This document shows, piece by piece, positions 1-7,677 of a stretch of 64,000 nucleotides of DNA. A program made the translations under genes and the position numbers. The stretch comes from Amycolatopsis sp. 2-15. Lineage in GTDB: Bacteria; Actinomycetota; Actinomycetes; Mycobacteriales; Pseudonocardiaceae. The DNA lies in contig NZ_CP127294.1 of assembly GCF_030285625.1 (NCBI RefSeq), positions 6,108,001-6,172,000 of the forward strand, in the 5' to 3' direction. Position 1 is the first letter of the stretch. The number at the start of each line of letters is the position of its first letter. The notes under the pieces were generated by a model. That model searched no databases and was not told the origin of the DNA. It worked only from the letters and a program-made list of their open reading frames with translations.

Positions 1-106
1 CGATCTATACGTCGAATCCTGGACCACCGTGTCGGTTTCCGCGTCCACTGTGGACGCTTGATCCGCCGGACGGGTGACTCCGGTGCTCACGCAGCGCAGC
101 GCTTCT

Positions 107-134
107 CGGTTCCCGTTGCCGCGCAACGGAACCG
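107..134 (-). terminator. Hairpin downstream of the beta-helix pseudogene
   Basis: A 12-bp stem with one bulged C (arms 107-119 and 123-134, 3-nt loop) lies ten bases past the stop of the minus-strand beta-helix remnant, where a terminator would be expected. There is no run of T after it, so intrinsic termination is only a guess. The flanking 1-143 holds no gene I can support; one copy of the dispersed palindrome CCACTGTGGA sits at 45-54. Confidence 0.4.
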
Positions 135-143
135 GCACCGAGG

Positions 144-800
144 TCACGGCGCACAGGCCGGCTCGGGGCCGACACAGCCTTCACGGGACGATTTGTCGAT
201 CCCGACCTCGCAGTGGCTGGACGGGTCGACGTGGTTGCCCTCGACGTGGGCGCCGGTGGAGCCGATCGCGAGCCCGATCGCGTGGTCCGGACCGGCGGCG
301 AAGGTGTTGCCGGTGATGGTGACGCCCTGGACGTCCTCGAACATCAGCGTCTGCGACGCCTCGAGGGTCTCGCAGTAGTTGTCCTGATCACGAAGTCGGT
401 CGTGTGGCCCTTCCCGTCGCCCTCACCGTCGTTCGGGCCCTCGGCCATCAGGCACATGTTGTCGACCTTCTCGCAGCGGTTGTCCGATGCCGTCGCCGTC
501 GCCGCCGTGGGGGTCGGTGATGGTGGTGTTCTGCAGGGTCACGTGGTTCCCGTCGAGCTCGACGCCGGGCGCGGACGGCTTGGTGAGGGTGAAGCCGTCC
601 ACCACCACCCAGTCGGTTTCGACGTCGATGCCGGAGACCTGCCGTCCGGCGCCGGAGTGCACCCTGGGGTGCTCCGGCGTGCCGCCCTCGGTGATCTTCA
701 GCCGGCCCGCGGCGGGCAACGCGGCGGCCGAGGCGGGTGCGCACACACCCGCCAGGACGACGGCGAGCGCGGCCAGCCGGACGAGTGTCGTGCCCTTCAT
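144..800 (-). pseudogene. Secreted right-handed beta-helix protein, frameshifted
   Basis: Starting at the ATG at 800, the reading frame gives a clear Sec signal peptide (MKGTTLVRLAALAVVLAG then an AxA-like site) and then beta-helix style text (VDGFTL, ELDGNHVTLQNTTITD). The frame breaks after GGDGDGI near 493; a second frame continues with NRCEKVDNMCLMAEG and HTTDFVI; a third frame picks up DQDNYCETLEASQTLMFED and VTITGNTF and ends at 144. Two frame changes are therefore needed to join one protein of about 220 residues. The short helix and the join GDGDGI-NRCEK suggest a deletion as well. Family (pectate-lyase-like parallel beta-helix) is inferred from the repeating short strands and Asn ladder; no catalytic residues can be named. 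It is probably an exported carbohydrate-active or surface protein that has decayed, unless the indels are sequence errors. Confidence 0.65.
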
Positions 801-961
801 CGGGTTGCCTCCGGTTCGTGAGAGTGTTCGTTCGGGACCGGACCGTAGGCGGGCGGCGGGGGAGTGGTCCCGATCCGGGCCGCTTCCTGCCACCGGACGT
901 GATGCAGTATCGTTACTGGGAGTTACCTCACAGAGGTCCGACCACGCCGAGGGGAGCGTCG

Positions 962-2782
962 GTGCAGGGTGGCCAGCTGATCGCGCAGCGCTATCGACTG
1001 CTCGAGCGGATCGGCACCGGGGGCATGGGCGTGGTCTGGCGTGCGCACGACGAGCAGCTCGACCGCGAGGTGGCGCTCAAGCAGGCCCGGCTCTCCGATG
1101 CGGTCAGCGGCCGCACCCTGCGTCGCGAAGCCCGGCTCGCCGCCGGCGTGCAGCACCCGAACGTGGTGACCTTCTTCGACGTCGTCGCTGAGGGCGACGA
1201 GCTGTGGCTCGTGATGGAGTACGTGCGCTCGCGCAGCCTGGCCGAGGTCCTCGCCGCCGAGGGCAGCCTGCCCGTGCGCACGGTCGCCGAGATCGGCGTG
1301 CAGGTCGCGGGCGCGCTCGCCGCGGTGCACGAGGGCGGCGTGGCCCACCGCGACGTGAAGCCCGGCAACGTCCTGATCACCGACGACGGCCGCGCCAAGC
1401 TCACCGACTTCGGCATCTCGCGCTCGGTCCGCACGGACGAGACGGTCACCGACTCCCCGCACATCGGCGGCACCCCCGGTTACCTGGCACCGGAGGTCGC
1501 GCAGGGGCACCCGCCCACCGCTGCGTCCGACGTTTTCTCCTTGGGCGCCACTCTGTTCTCCGCCGTCGAGGGCACTCCGCCCTTCGGCGGCGGCAACGAG
1601 TACGCGACGATCCGGCGCGCGGCCGAGGGCGCGGTCCCGCCGGCGCGCAAGGCCGGTGATCTCGAGCCCGTGCTCGCCGCGCTGCTGCGGACGGCTCCCG
1701 AAGACCGGCCCACCGCGGCCGCCGCGCACGACCTGCTGGCCGGCAGCGTGGGCGGGCTGCCTCCCGCGCCGCCGCTGCGCCGCCGTCCCGACGGTCGCCG
1801 GCGGCGATTCGTGATTGCGGGCGCGGTCGCCGCCGTCGTGGTGCTCGCCGGGGTGGCCCTGATCCTGCTGCCGGACAGCGGCAAGCCGCGGACCCCGGCC
1901 GCGGCTTCGAAGGTGCCCGCTGCTCCGGCGAAGCTCGGCATCGGCCAGGACCCGCGCTCGGCCGATCCGTGCGGGCTCGTCGACTCGGTGCCGCTGCGCC
2001 CGTTCGGCGATCCCGAGGTCGATCCCGACTACGGCAACTTCGACCGCTGCGACGTGATCCTCAAGCGGGCCGACGATCTGCAGGCCGACGTGAAGGTCGA
2101 GCTGGAGGACCGGCCGTCCGACGGCGCCGCGCCGGAGGGGCAGCGCTCGCGCTCCGGCCCGTTCGACGTGTTCGGCGACCCCGCGCAGGACGGCGCCTGC
2201 GTGCGCCTGATCCAGCTGCAGGACAAGTACCTCGTGCGTGTGACCGTCTCCGACGACGACGGTGACAACCTCGACACGTGCCGGCCCGCCGACGTCGCGG
2301 TCACGTCGGCGACGAAGGTGCTCGCCGTCGCCGGAGTGCCGGCACGGACCTCGCCGGTCCCGGCCGGATCCCTGTCCAAGGTGGACGCGTGTTCGCTGCT
2401 GAGCCCCGCCTCGCTCGGCAGCACCGCGGGCCTCGCGGCGTCGGTGCGGATGGTGCCGGGCTACGGGAACTGGACCTGTGACTGGGACAGCTCGGCGTCG
2501 GACCGCGCGGTCACGGTGATCTTCGACCGCGACCAGCCGCCGGACAGCGACTCGGGCCAGCTCACCAAGGTTTCCGGCCAAGACGCGTACCTCGCGACCG
2601 ACGACTTCGCCGCCAACACGTGCCAGGCGCTGCTGGTGTACCGGAACTACACCGACGCACACGGGGAGGCCGCGGTGGAGCAGATCAAGGTGGTGGTCCA
2701 CGGCGGCCCGCCGTCGCAGGACCTCTGCGCCCCGGCCGCGTCGCTGGCCGGCGATGTCGTCGCGAAGCTGCCGCAGGCATGA
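962..2782 (+). CDS. Transmembrane serine/threonine protein kinase (PknB type)
   Basis: 606 residues. The cytoplasmic N-terminal kinase domain has every landmark: glycine loop IGTGGMGVV (17-25), VALK with Lys40, HRDVKPGNV (HRD 129-131), DFG (149-151) and APE, so it should be active. A basic stretch RRRPDGRRRR is followed by one hydrophobic helix at about 280-300. The extracellular part holds two related halves, one beginning ADPCGLVD and one beginning VDACSLLSP, each with paired Cys and a YGN(F/W)xxCDW/V-like core; these resemble DUF3558-type domains rather than PASTA repeats. Start chosen at GTG 962 because GAGGGGAG lies just upstream; an ATG at 902 in the same frame would add 20 residues. 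The stop overlaps the next start (ATGA), so it is co-transcribed with two FHA genes whose products are plausible phospho-Thr readers of this kinase. Confidence 0.92.
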   Translation: MQGGQLIAQRYRLLERIGTGGMGVVWRAHDEQLDREVALKQARLSDAVSGRTLRREARLAAGVQHPNVVTFFDVVAEGDELWLVMEYVRSRSLAEVLAAEGSLPVRTVAEIGVQVAGALAAVHEGGVAHRDVKPGNVLITDDGRAKLTDFGISRSVRTDETVTDSPHIGGTPGYLAPEVAQGHPPTAASDVFSLGATLFSAVEGTPPFGGGNEYATIRRAAEGAVPPARKAGDLEPVLAALLRTAPEDRPTAAAAHDLLAGSVGGLPPAPPLRRRPDGRRRRFVIAGAVAAVVVLAGVALILLPDSGKPRTPAAASKVPAAPAKLGIGQDPRSADPCGLVDSVPLRPFGDPEVDPDYGNFDRCDVILKRADDLQADVKVELEDRPSDGAAPEGQRSRSGPFDVFGDPAQDGACVRLIQLQDKYLVRVTVSDDDGDNLDTCRPADVAVTSATKVLAVAGVPARTSPVPAGSLSKVDACSLLSPASLGSTAGLAASVRMVPGYGNWTCDWDSSASDRAVTVIFDRDQPPDSDSGQLTKVSGQDAYLATDDFAANTCQALLVYRNYTDAHGEAAVEQIKVVVHGGPPSQDLCAPAASLAGDVVAKLPQA

Positions 2783-3612
2783 CCGCGCTGCGATCCGGCG
2801 GGCAGGCCGAGTCCCTCGGCGCCGACCACGGCAGCCTCGCCTACGGGGTGCCGCCCGCGGCCCCGGGCACGATCTTCGCGCTGGCCGTGACCGGCGGTGT
2901 GCGCATGCCGCCCCGCGACGGCCGGGAAGTCCTCTTCGGACGCAACCGCGAGGACGTCCACGTGTGCGTGGGGGAGGACGACCGGAAAGTCAGCCGCAAA
3001 CAGGGTTTCCTCGTGCGCCGGCGCGACGCGTGGTGGATGCACAACACCGGGCGGCTGCCGATCCGCCTGCCCGGCTCGCGCCTGTTGTTCCCCGAAGAGG
3101 AGCCCGTGCCGCTCGCGGAGGGCTACACGGCGGTGTTCGTGCGTGGTTCGGCCGACCGCGAGCACCTGCTGGAGCTGTACGTGTCGGGTGCGGACGGACG
3201 CCGGCCGGAGTCGCGGGCGCAGGATGTGACCGAGCCGCCGCGCATGTGGCGGCTGAGTCCCGAAGAGCGGCTCGTGCTCGTCTCGCTGGCGCAGCGTTAT
3301 CTGCTGCAACAGCCGTACCCGCAGCCGATGGCGTGGCGGCAGGTCGCCGAGCAGCTCGCGGAGCTGGCGCCCGGCAGCCGCTGGACGCCCAAGCGGGTGG
3401 AGCACCTCGTGGTCGCCGTGCGGGCGCGGCTGGCGCGCGCCGGCGTCGCGGGCCTCACGCGCGAAGAGGTCGGTGAGCCGGTGGGCAACTCCCTCAACGA
3501 CAACCTCGTGAAGGAGCTCCTGCTGTCCACTTCGCTGGTGCCGCCGGACCTCGCGTTGCTCGAACCACCCGACGAAACCGCTCCGGGAGGGGTCCCGGCG
3601 CCGCCCGGTTAG
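2779..3612 (+). CDS. FHA domain protein with C-terminal helical domain (copy 1)
   Basis: 277 residues, start ATG overlapping the kinase stop by four bases. Residues about 45-130 fit a forkhead-associated fold: the LFGRN strand, then VGEDDRKVSRKQG, which carries the conserved Arg/Ser/phosphothreonine-binding residues. The C-terminal third (LSPEERLVLVSLAQRYL to SLVPPDLALLE) is helical and includes WTPKRVEHLVVAVRARL, which looks like a winged or helical protein/DNA-binding module. It is a clear paralogue of the next gene, sharing the layout MT-x-GSLAxG, GRN, SRK/RQ-H and VPPDLALL. Known role of FHA domains: binding phosphothreonine peptides; the partner here is inferred to be the upstream kinase. 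Confidence 0.85.
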   Translation: MTALRSGGQAESLGADHGSLAYGVPPAAPGTIFALAVTGGVRMPPRDGREVLFGRNREDVHVCVGEDDRKVSRKQGFLVRRRDAWWMHNTGRLPIRLPGSRLLFPEEEPVPLAEGYTAVFVRGSADREHLLELYVSGADGRRPESRAQDVTEPPRMWRLSPEERLVLVSLAQRYLLQQPYPQPMAWRQVAEQLAELAPGSRWTPKRVEHLVVAVRARLARAGVAGLTREEVGEPVGNSLNDNLVKELLLSTSLVPPDLALLEPPDETAPGGVPAPPG

Positions 3613-3665
3613 CCTCGCGGCGCGCGTTGGGGCAGGCTTCGCGCCGGGAGCGGGTGGGGGACGTC

Positions 3666-4424
3666 GTGACGACGGGTGAGGGGATGCGGGCACTGCCCGC
3701 CGGGCATCCGAGCCTGGCGCGGGGCTTCGCGTCACCGCCCGGCACGCTGGCCGTGCTCGGGTTCGCCGGGGGAGTGCTGGTGCCGCCCTCGGTGCCGGGC
3801 CCGGTGACGTTCGGGCGCAATACCGCGGAGGTCTCGGTGCCGGTCGGGGAGGACGACCGGCGGGTGAGCCGCCGCCACGGCGTGCTGGAGCACCACCGCG
3901 ACCGCTGGTGGGTGCGGGCGACGGGCAAGGTCCCGTTGCGGCTGCCCGAATCGCGGCTGCTGTTCACCGGCGCGGCGCCGGTCGCGCTGCCCGCGGGGTA
4001 CCTGCCGTTGTTCGTGCACGGCTCGCGCGGGCGGGAGCACGTGCTGGAGGTGCACGTCGCCGACGGCAGGCCCGACGTGCCACCGGCGCCGGACGGATCG
4101 CTCGACGCGCGAGAACGGCTGGCGCTCACCGTGGTCGGCCAGGGCTTCCTGCGCTGGGAGGCGCGACCGCGGCCGGTGCCGCCGGAACGGGCGGCGGCTC
4201 AGCTTGCGATGCTGGACCCCGGCGGCGACTGGACGCCGCTGGGCGTGCGAGCCGCGCTCGACGGCGTGCGGGCCCGGTTCCACTCGGCGAGCGGCGACGG
4301 CCTGTTGTTCGGCGCGCTGCTCGCCGCGGCCGTGCTCGTGCCGCCGGACCTGGCCTTGCTGACCGCCGAACCCGTGCCGCAACCGCGCGTGCCCGACTGG
4401 ACACAGAGGACAGTCGGCTCCTAG
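3666..4424 (+). CDS. FHA domain protein with C-terminal helical domain (copy 2)
   Basis: 252 residues. The GTG at 3666 is chosen because GGGTGGGGGA precedes it and because the resulting N-terminus aligns with that of the upstream paralogue; a TTG at 3627 would add 13 residues. FHA motifs: VTFGRNTAEV and VGEDDRRVSRRHG, the latter with the canonical Ser-Arg-Arg-His. The C-terminus repeats the helical module (LDARERLALTVVGQGFL, WTPLGVRAALDGVRARF, VLVPPDLALL). The duplication is old: identity is concentrated in the FHA core and the last ten residues. A 6-bp stem at 4424-4439 overlaps the stop and may terminate transcription toward the convergent MarR gene. Confidence 0.85.
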   Translation: MTTGEGMRALPAGHPSLARGFASPPGTLAVLGFAGGVLVPPSVPGPVTFGRNTAEVSVPVGEDDRRVSRRHGVLEHHRDRWWVRATGKVPLRLPESRLLFTGAAPVALPAGYLPLFVHGSRGREHVLEVHVADGRPDVPPAPDGSLDARERLALTVVGQGFLRWEARPRPVPPERAAAQLAMLDPGGDWTPLGVRAALDGVRARFHSASGDGLLFGALLAAAVLVPPDLALLTAEPVPQPRVPDWTQRTVGS

Positions 4425-4440
4425 CTCGGGGTGCCGAGCG

Positions 4441-4920
4441 TCACACCGCGGTCCGCTGCGGCCGGTCGGCGCCGCGCAGCCGGGACTCCAGGGTGTCGAG
4501 CACGGTGCTGAACGCGCCGAACTGCTCGGTCGTCAGCGCGTCGACGAGCAGCTCACCGACGAGCGCGGCGTGTCCGGCGGCCGCCTCGCGAAGCTGTGAC
4601 CAGCCGAGATCGGTCAGGAACGCGATCACGCCGCGGTCGTCGGACTCGCACGAGCGGCGCCCGACGAGCCCCGTCTTCTCGAGCTGGCCGACCTGGTAGC
4701 TCAGCCCGCTCTTGGACGTGAGCGCCGCGCCGGCCAGCTCCGTCATGCGCAGGGCGCCGCCGGCGGCGGCGAGGCGCGCCAGAACTTCGTACTGTGGGTG
4801 CGAAAGCCCCGCGTCGTCGCGAAGCTGCTGTTCGACGCGACGGTTGAGCTGTGCGCTCACCGCCAGGAAGGCCTGCCAGGTCTTCAGCTGGCGATCCGTG
4901 AGCCATCGGGGGTCGGCCAT
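4441..4920 (-). CDS. MarR family transcriptional regulator
   Basis: 159 residues. The winged-helix core is [24 protein letters not shown], then the recognition helix [21 protein letters not shown], then the wing [16 protein letters not shown]; the ends form the dimerisation helices. It is divergent from a GTP cyclohydrolase II gene, and the 98-bp gap holds two copies of one palindrome (4942-4956 and 4979-4998). MarR proteins usually repress a divergent gene and themselves and are released by a small ligand, so control of both promoters is likely. The ligand cannot be told from the sequence. Confidence 0.93.
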   Translation of the reverse strand: MADPRWLTDRQLKTWQAFLAVSAQLNRRVEQQLRDDAGLSHPQYEVLARLAAAGGALRMTELAGAALTSKSGLSYQVGQLEKTGLVGRRSCESDDRGVIAFLTDLGWSQLREAAAGHAALVGELLVDALTTEQFGAFSTVLDTLESRLRGADRPQRTAV

Positions 4921-4941
4921 GCACCCATGGTAACGCAGGTT

Positions 4942-4998
4942 GTTCGAATTTGAACCATGTTGTAGGGTCGATCAAGTCGTGGTTCGAATTTGAACCAC
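4942..4998. promoter_or_regulatory. Paired palindromic operator for the MarR regulator
   Basis: Two copies of GTTCGAATTTGAACC occur 37 bp apart centre to centre. The right copy extends to a 20-bp near-perfect palindrome, GTGGTTCGAATTTGAACCAC (4979-4998), mismatched only at the centre. One copy lies next to each divergent gene (MarR start 4920, ribA-like start 5019), the right copy 21 bp before the ribA start. MarR dimers typically bind 16-20 bp palindromes of this kind. The AT-rich core is unusual against a very GC-rich background. Confidence 0.85.
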
Positions 4999-5018
4999 CT
5001 GGGAGAACGGAGCAGCCG

Positions 5019-5654
5019 ATGGCGACGGTGGCGGAGGTGCGTACGCGGGTGCGGATCCCGCTGCGGCTGGGCGACGACCTCGCCGTCGACGCGGAGGCCG
5101 TGACGTTCCACGGGCTCGCCGACGGGCTTGAGCACCTCGCGTTCGTGCTCGGCGAGCCGGGCCCGGTGCCGCTCGTGCGCATGCACTCCGAGTGCCTGAC
5201 CGGCGACGTCTTCGGCTCGGCCCGCTGCGACTGCGGCCCACAGCTACGCGAGTCGGTCGCCCGGATCTCCGAGGCCGGCGGCTACCTGCTCTACCTGCGC
5301 CAGGAAGGCCGCGGCATCGGCCTGTACAACAAGCTCGACGCCTACGCACTGCAGGACGGCGGGCTCGACACCTACGAGGCCAACGCCGCGCTCGGCCTGC
5401 CCGAGGACGCGCGCGACTACACCGCCGCCGCGCAGATGCTCACCGCGCTCGGCGTGCGCCGACTCGACCTGCTGTCGAACAACCCCGACAAGGCCGCGCA
5501 GCTGACCGCCCACGGTCTCGACGTGCGCGACCGCGTGCGCACGGGGGTGTTCGCGACGGAGACCAACGTCCGGTACCTGCGGGCGAAGGTCGAGCACACC
5601 GGCCACAGCCTCGTGCTGCCCGCCGGGTTCGGCCACGCCGGCCTCGCCAGCTGA
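5019..5654 (+). CDS. ribA: GTP cyclohydrolase II
   Basis: 211 residues, matching a monofunctional GCH II (no DHBP synthase domain). It opens GTP to 2,5-diamino-6-ribosylamino-4-pyrimidinone phosphate, the first step of riboflavin synthesis. Zinc ligands Cys59-x10-Cys70-x-Cys72 sit in [17 protein letters not shown], and the GTP/active-site segment [15 protein letters not shown] follows. No other riboflavin gene is adjacent, and the gene is controlled by its own MarR palindromes, so it is probably a second, conditionally expressed copy, perhaps feeding flavin, deazaflavin or another pyrimidine-derived metabolite. That role is inference. Start ATG 5019 follows GGGAG. Confidence 0.9.
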   Translation: MATVAEVRTRVRIPLRLGDDLAVDAEAVTFHGLADGLEHLAFVLGEPGPVPLVRMHSECLTGDVFGSARCDCGPQLRESVARISEAGGYLLYLRQEGRGIGLYNKLDAYALQDGGLDTYEANAALGLPEDARDYTAAAQMLTALGVRRLDLLSNNPDKAAQLTAHGLDVRDRVRTGVFATETNVRYLRAKVEHTGHSLVLPAGFGHAGLAS

Positions 5655-5681
5655 ATCATCCACATCGGACCGTCGCGCGGC

Positions 5682-6665
5682 TCAGGGTGCCGATTCCCGC
5701 ACCACCAGCTCGGTCGGCAGCACGGTCATGCCGTCGAGCGGCGTGTCTCCGGTCAGCTTACCGAGCAGGCGGCGAGCCGCGGTTTCCCCGAGGGCGCGCA
5801 GCGGCCGGCGCACGGTCGTGAGCGGCGGCTGCGTGAACACCGCGAGCGGCAGGTCGCCGAACCCGGCCACGACGACGTCCTCAGGCACGGTGCGGCCGGC
5901 TTCGCGCAGTCCGGTGAGGACACCGGCGGCCACCACGTCGTCACAGGCGAACACGGCGTCGAACGCGAGGCCCGAGGCGACGAGCTGCCGCACGGCCGAG
6001 CGGCCGCCACCCGCGGTGGAAACCGTCTCGGTGACGGCGTCCCCGGTGAGCGATGAACCGGCTTCTTCGAGTACGGACCGGAATCCGGCGAGCCGGGCGG
6101 CCGCGTCTTCGCCGGGGCCCGTCACCACGGCGACGCGGCGCCGGCCGCGCGCGAGGAAGTGCCGGGCCACCGCGGCGGCTCCCGCGGCGTCGTCGCCGGT
6201 CACGGAAGGGAACACGGAGCGTGCCCCGTCGACCACCACCACAGGCAGGTCGGAGTCGCGCAGCGCGTCGTTGTCCGTGACGGCGGGTGGCGGGTCGAGC
6301 AGCAGCAGCCCGTCGAACGCGTGCGCCCGCACCTGGTGGGTGAAGCGCGCCAGCGAGTCCGCGCCCCGGGCGGCGGTGCTCAGGAGCAGGCCGTGGTCAC
6401 TCTCCTCGACGACGTCGGCCACTCCCTGCAACACCTCACCGACGCCCGCCGGCGAGAGCCCCGGGACGAGTACGCCGACCAGCCGGGTCCGGCCCTTCGC
6501 CAGGCCGACGGCCCCGGCGCTCGGGATGTAGCCCGTCGCGGCGATGACTTCGCGCACGCGCACGGCGGTGGCGGCGTCCACGTCGGACTTGTTGTTGAGC
6601 ACCCGGGACACGGTGGTCTTGCTCACCCGCGCACGGCGGGCGACCTCCGCGATCGTGACGCGCAT
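5682..6665 (-). CDS. LacI family transcriptional regulator
   Basis: 327 residues. The N-terminal helix-turn-helix MRVTIAEVARRARVSKTTVS with the hinge helix VLNNKSDVDAATAVRVREVI is textbook LacI, followed by a periplasmic-binding-protein-like sensor domain (LVGVLVPGLS, DGLLLLDPPP, RRRVAVVTGPG, DAVFACDDVVAAGVL, PLTTVRRP). Start ATG at 6665 follows GGAGGACC. It is divergent from a TSUP permease at 6820, and just beyond lies a Mo-hydroxylase set, so control of one or both is plausible. LacI proteins usually respond to sugars or nucleosides; the effector here is unknown. Confidence 0.93.
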   Translation of the reverse strand: MRVTIAEVARRARVSKTTVSRVLNNKSDVDAATAVRVREVIAATGYIPSAGAVGLAKGRTRLVGVLVPGLSPAGVGEVLQGVADVVEESDHGLLLSTAARGADSLARFTHQVRAHAFDGLLLLDPPPAVTDNDALRDSDLPVVVVDGARSVFPSVTGDDAAGAAAVARHFLARGRRRVAVVTGPGEDAAARLAGFRSVLEEAGSSLTGDAVTETVSTAGGGRSAVRQLVASGLAFDAVFACDDVVAAGVLTGLREAGRTVPEDVVVAGFGDLPLAVFTQPPLTTVRRPLRALGETAARRLLGKLTGDTPLDGMTVLPTELVVRESAP

Positions 6666-6773
6666 CGGTCCTCCAAGGGAATCCGAGCACCGGGCGGGTT
6701 GCCTTGTCCTCAACGTACTCGCCTGTCCGACGGTCGCCGGGCGTCCGTTCGGCGGTGTTCGTTCAACCGGACG

Positions 6774-6795
6774 TGACTTGTATAACAACCTATAC
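6774..6795 (+). promoter_or_regulatory. Possible operator before the TSUP gene
   Basis: Just 25 bp before the TSUP start is an AT-rich patch containing the inverted repeat GTATA-N6-TATAC (6780-6795). Its left edge TGACTTG (6774-6780) equals the left half of the two HxlR-type sites at 13721 and 16101, but the right half does not match. It may be a regulator site or a degenerate copy of the same operator. Confidence 0.35.
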
Positions 6796-6819
6796 GGCAG
6801 CGCGGGAGCGCGTGTTCTG

Positions 6820-7593
6820 ATGGCGGGCGTGATCATCGACGCGGGCGAGTTCGTCCTCCTGCTGCTCGCCGGAGCGGGCGCCGGGCTCGTCGGCGCCACC
6901 GCCGGACTGGCCTCGCTCGTGTCGTACCCCGCGCTGCTCGCGGCGGGGATGCCGCCGGTGGTCGCGAACATGACCAACACCGTCGCGATGCTCGGCACCA
7001 CCGCGGGCGCGGCCGCCGGCGCGCGGCCCGAGCTGAAGGGACAGTGGCGCCGCCTGCTGCCGCTGTGCCTCATCACCACGGCCGGCGGCGGTTGCGGCGG
7101 GCTCGTGCTGCTGCTGACGCCGTCGGGCGCGTTCACCGCGGTGGTCCCGTGGCTGATCGGCGGCGCGTCGGTGCTCCTGTTGGCGGGTCCGTGGTTGCGC
7201 CGGTTGGCGGAAGGCACGGAGCGCCACGGCATCGGCCCGGTCACCGGCGTGGCGGCGTTCCTCGTGGGCGTCTACGGCGGCTACTTCGGTGCCGCGGCCG
7301 GCGTGCTGATGCTCGCGCTGCTCACCACTGTGTGGACACAGCCGCTGGCCCGCACGAACGCGGCGAAGAACATCGCCACGGGCACGGCGAACCTGATCGC
7401 CGCGGCCGTCTTCGCGTTCACCGGCCGGGTGCTCTGGCCCGCGGCGCTCGCCGTGTGCCTGGGTTCGGTAGCGGGTTCGTGGCTCGGTTCGATCCTCGTG
7501 CGGTACCTGCCCGCGGCCCCGCTGCGGATCGCGATCGCGATCGGCGGGCTCGTGCTCGCGGTGGTACTCGCGCGGGAGGCCTACGCCGGCTGA
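6820..7593 (+). CDS. TSUP (TauE/SafE) family membrane transporter
   Basis: 257 residues, almost entirely hydrophobic, with about eight predicted membrane helices. The two-fold repeated architecture is visible: GLVGATAGLASLVSYPALL near the N-terminus with NMTNTVAMLGTTAG, and VGVYGGYFGAAAGVLMLALL with TNAAKNIATGTANLIAA in the second half. The TSUP family exports sulfite, sulfoacetate or related small organic anions. The ATG at 6820 gives the first helix directly; no strong ribosome site precedes it. It lies between a divergent LacI regulator and a Mo-hydroxylase operon, 84 bp upstream of the latter; the shared substrate is unknown. Confidence 0.88.
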   Translation: MAGVIIDAGEFVLLLLAGAGAGLVGATAGLASLVSYPALLAAGMPPVVANMTNTVAMLGTTAGAAAGARPELKGQWRRLLPLCLITTAGGGCGGLVLLLTPSGAFTAVVPWLIGGASVLLLAGPWLRRLAEGTERHGIGPVTGVAAFLVGVYGGYFGAAAGVLMLALLTTVWTQPLARTNAAKNIATGTANLIAAAVFAFTGRVLWPAALAVCLGSVAGSWLGSILVRYLPAAPLRIAIAIGGLVLAVVLAREAYAG

Positions 7594-7677
7594 TCGCAGC
7601 GGATTCGTTGCCGGGTCAGGCTGACGCGCGGGCACCCCAGGGGGCATGATCGGCGGGGTACCCGAGCAGGAGGCCAG

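Noticed and set aside
4950..5018. Earlier TTG start for the GTP cyclohydrolase II at 4950
   Set aside because: It would translate through both operator palindromes; the ATG at 5019 gives the normal family N-terminus.
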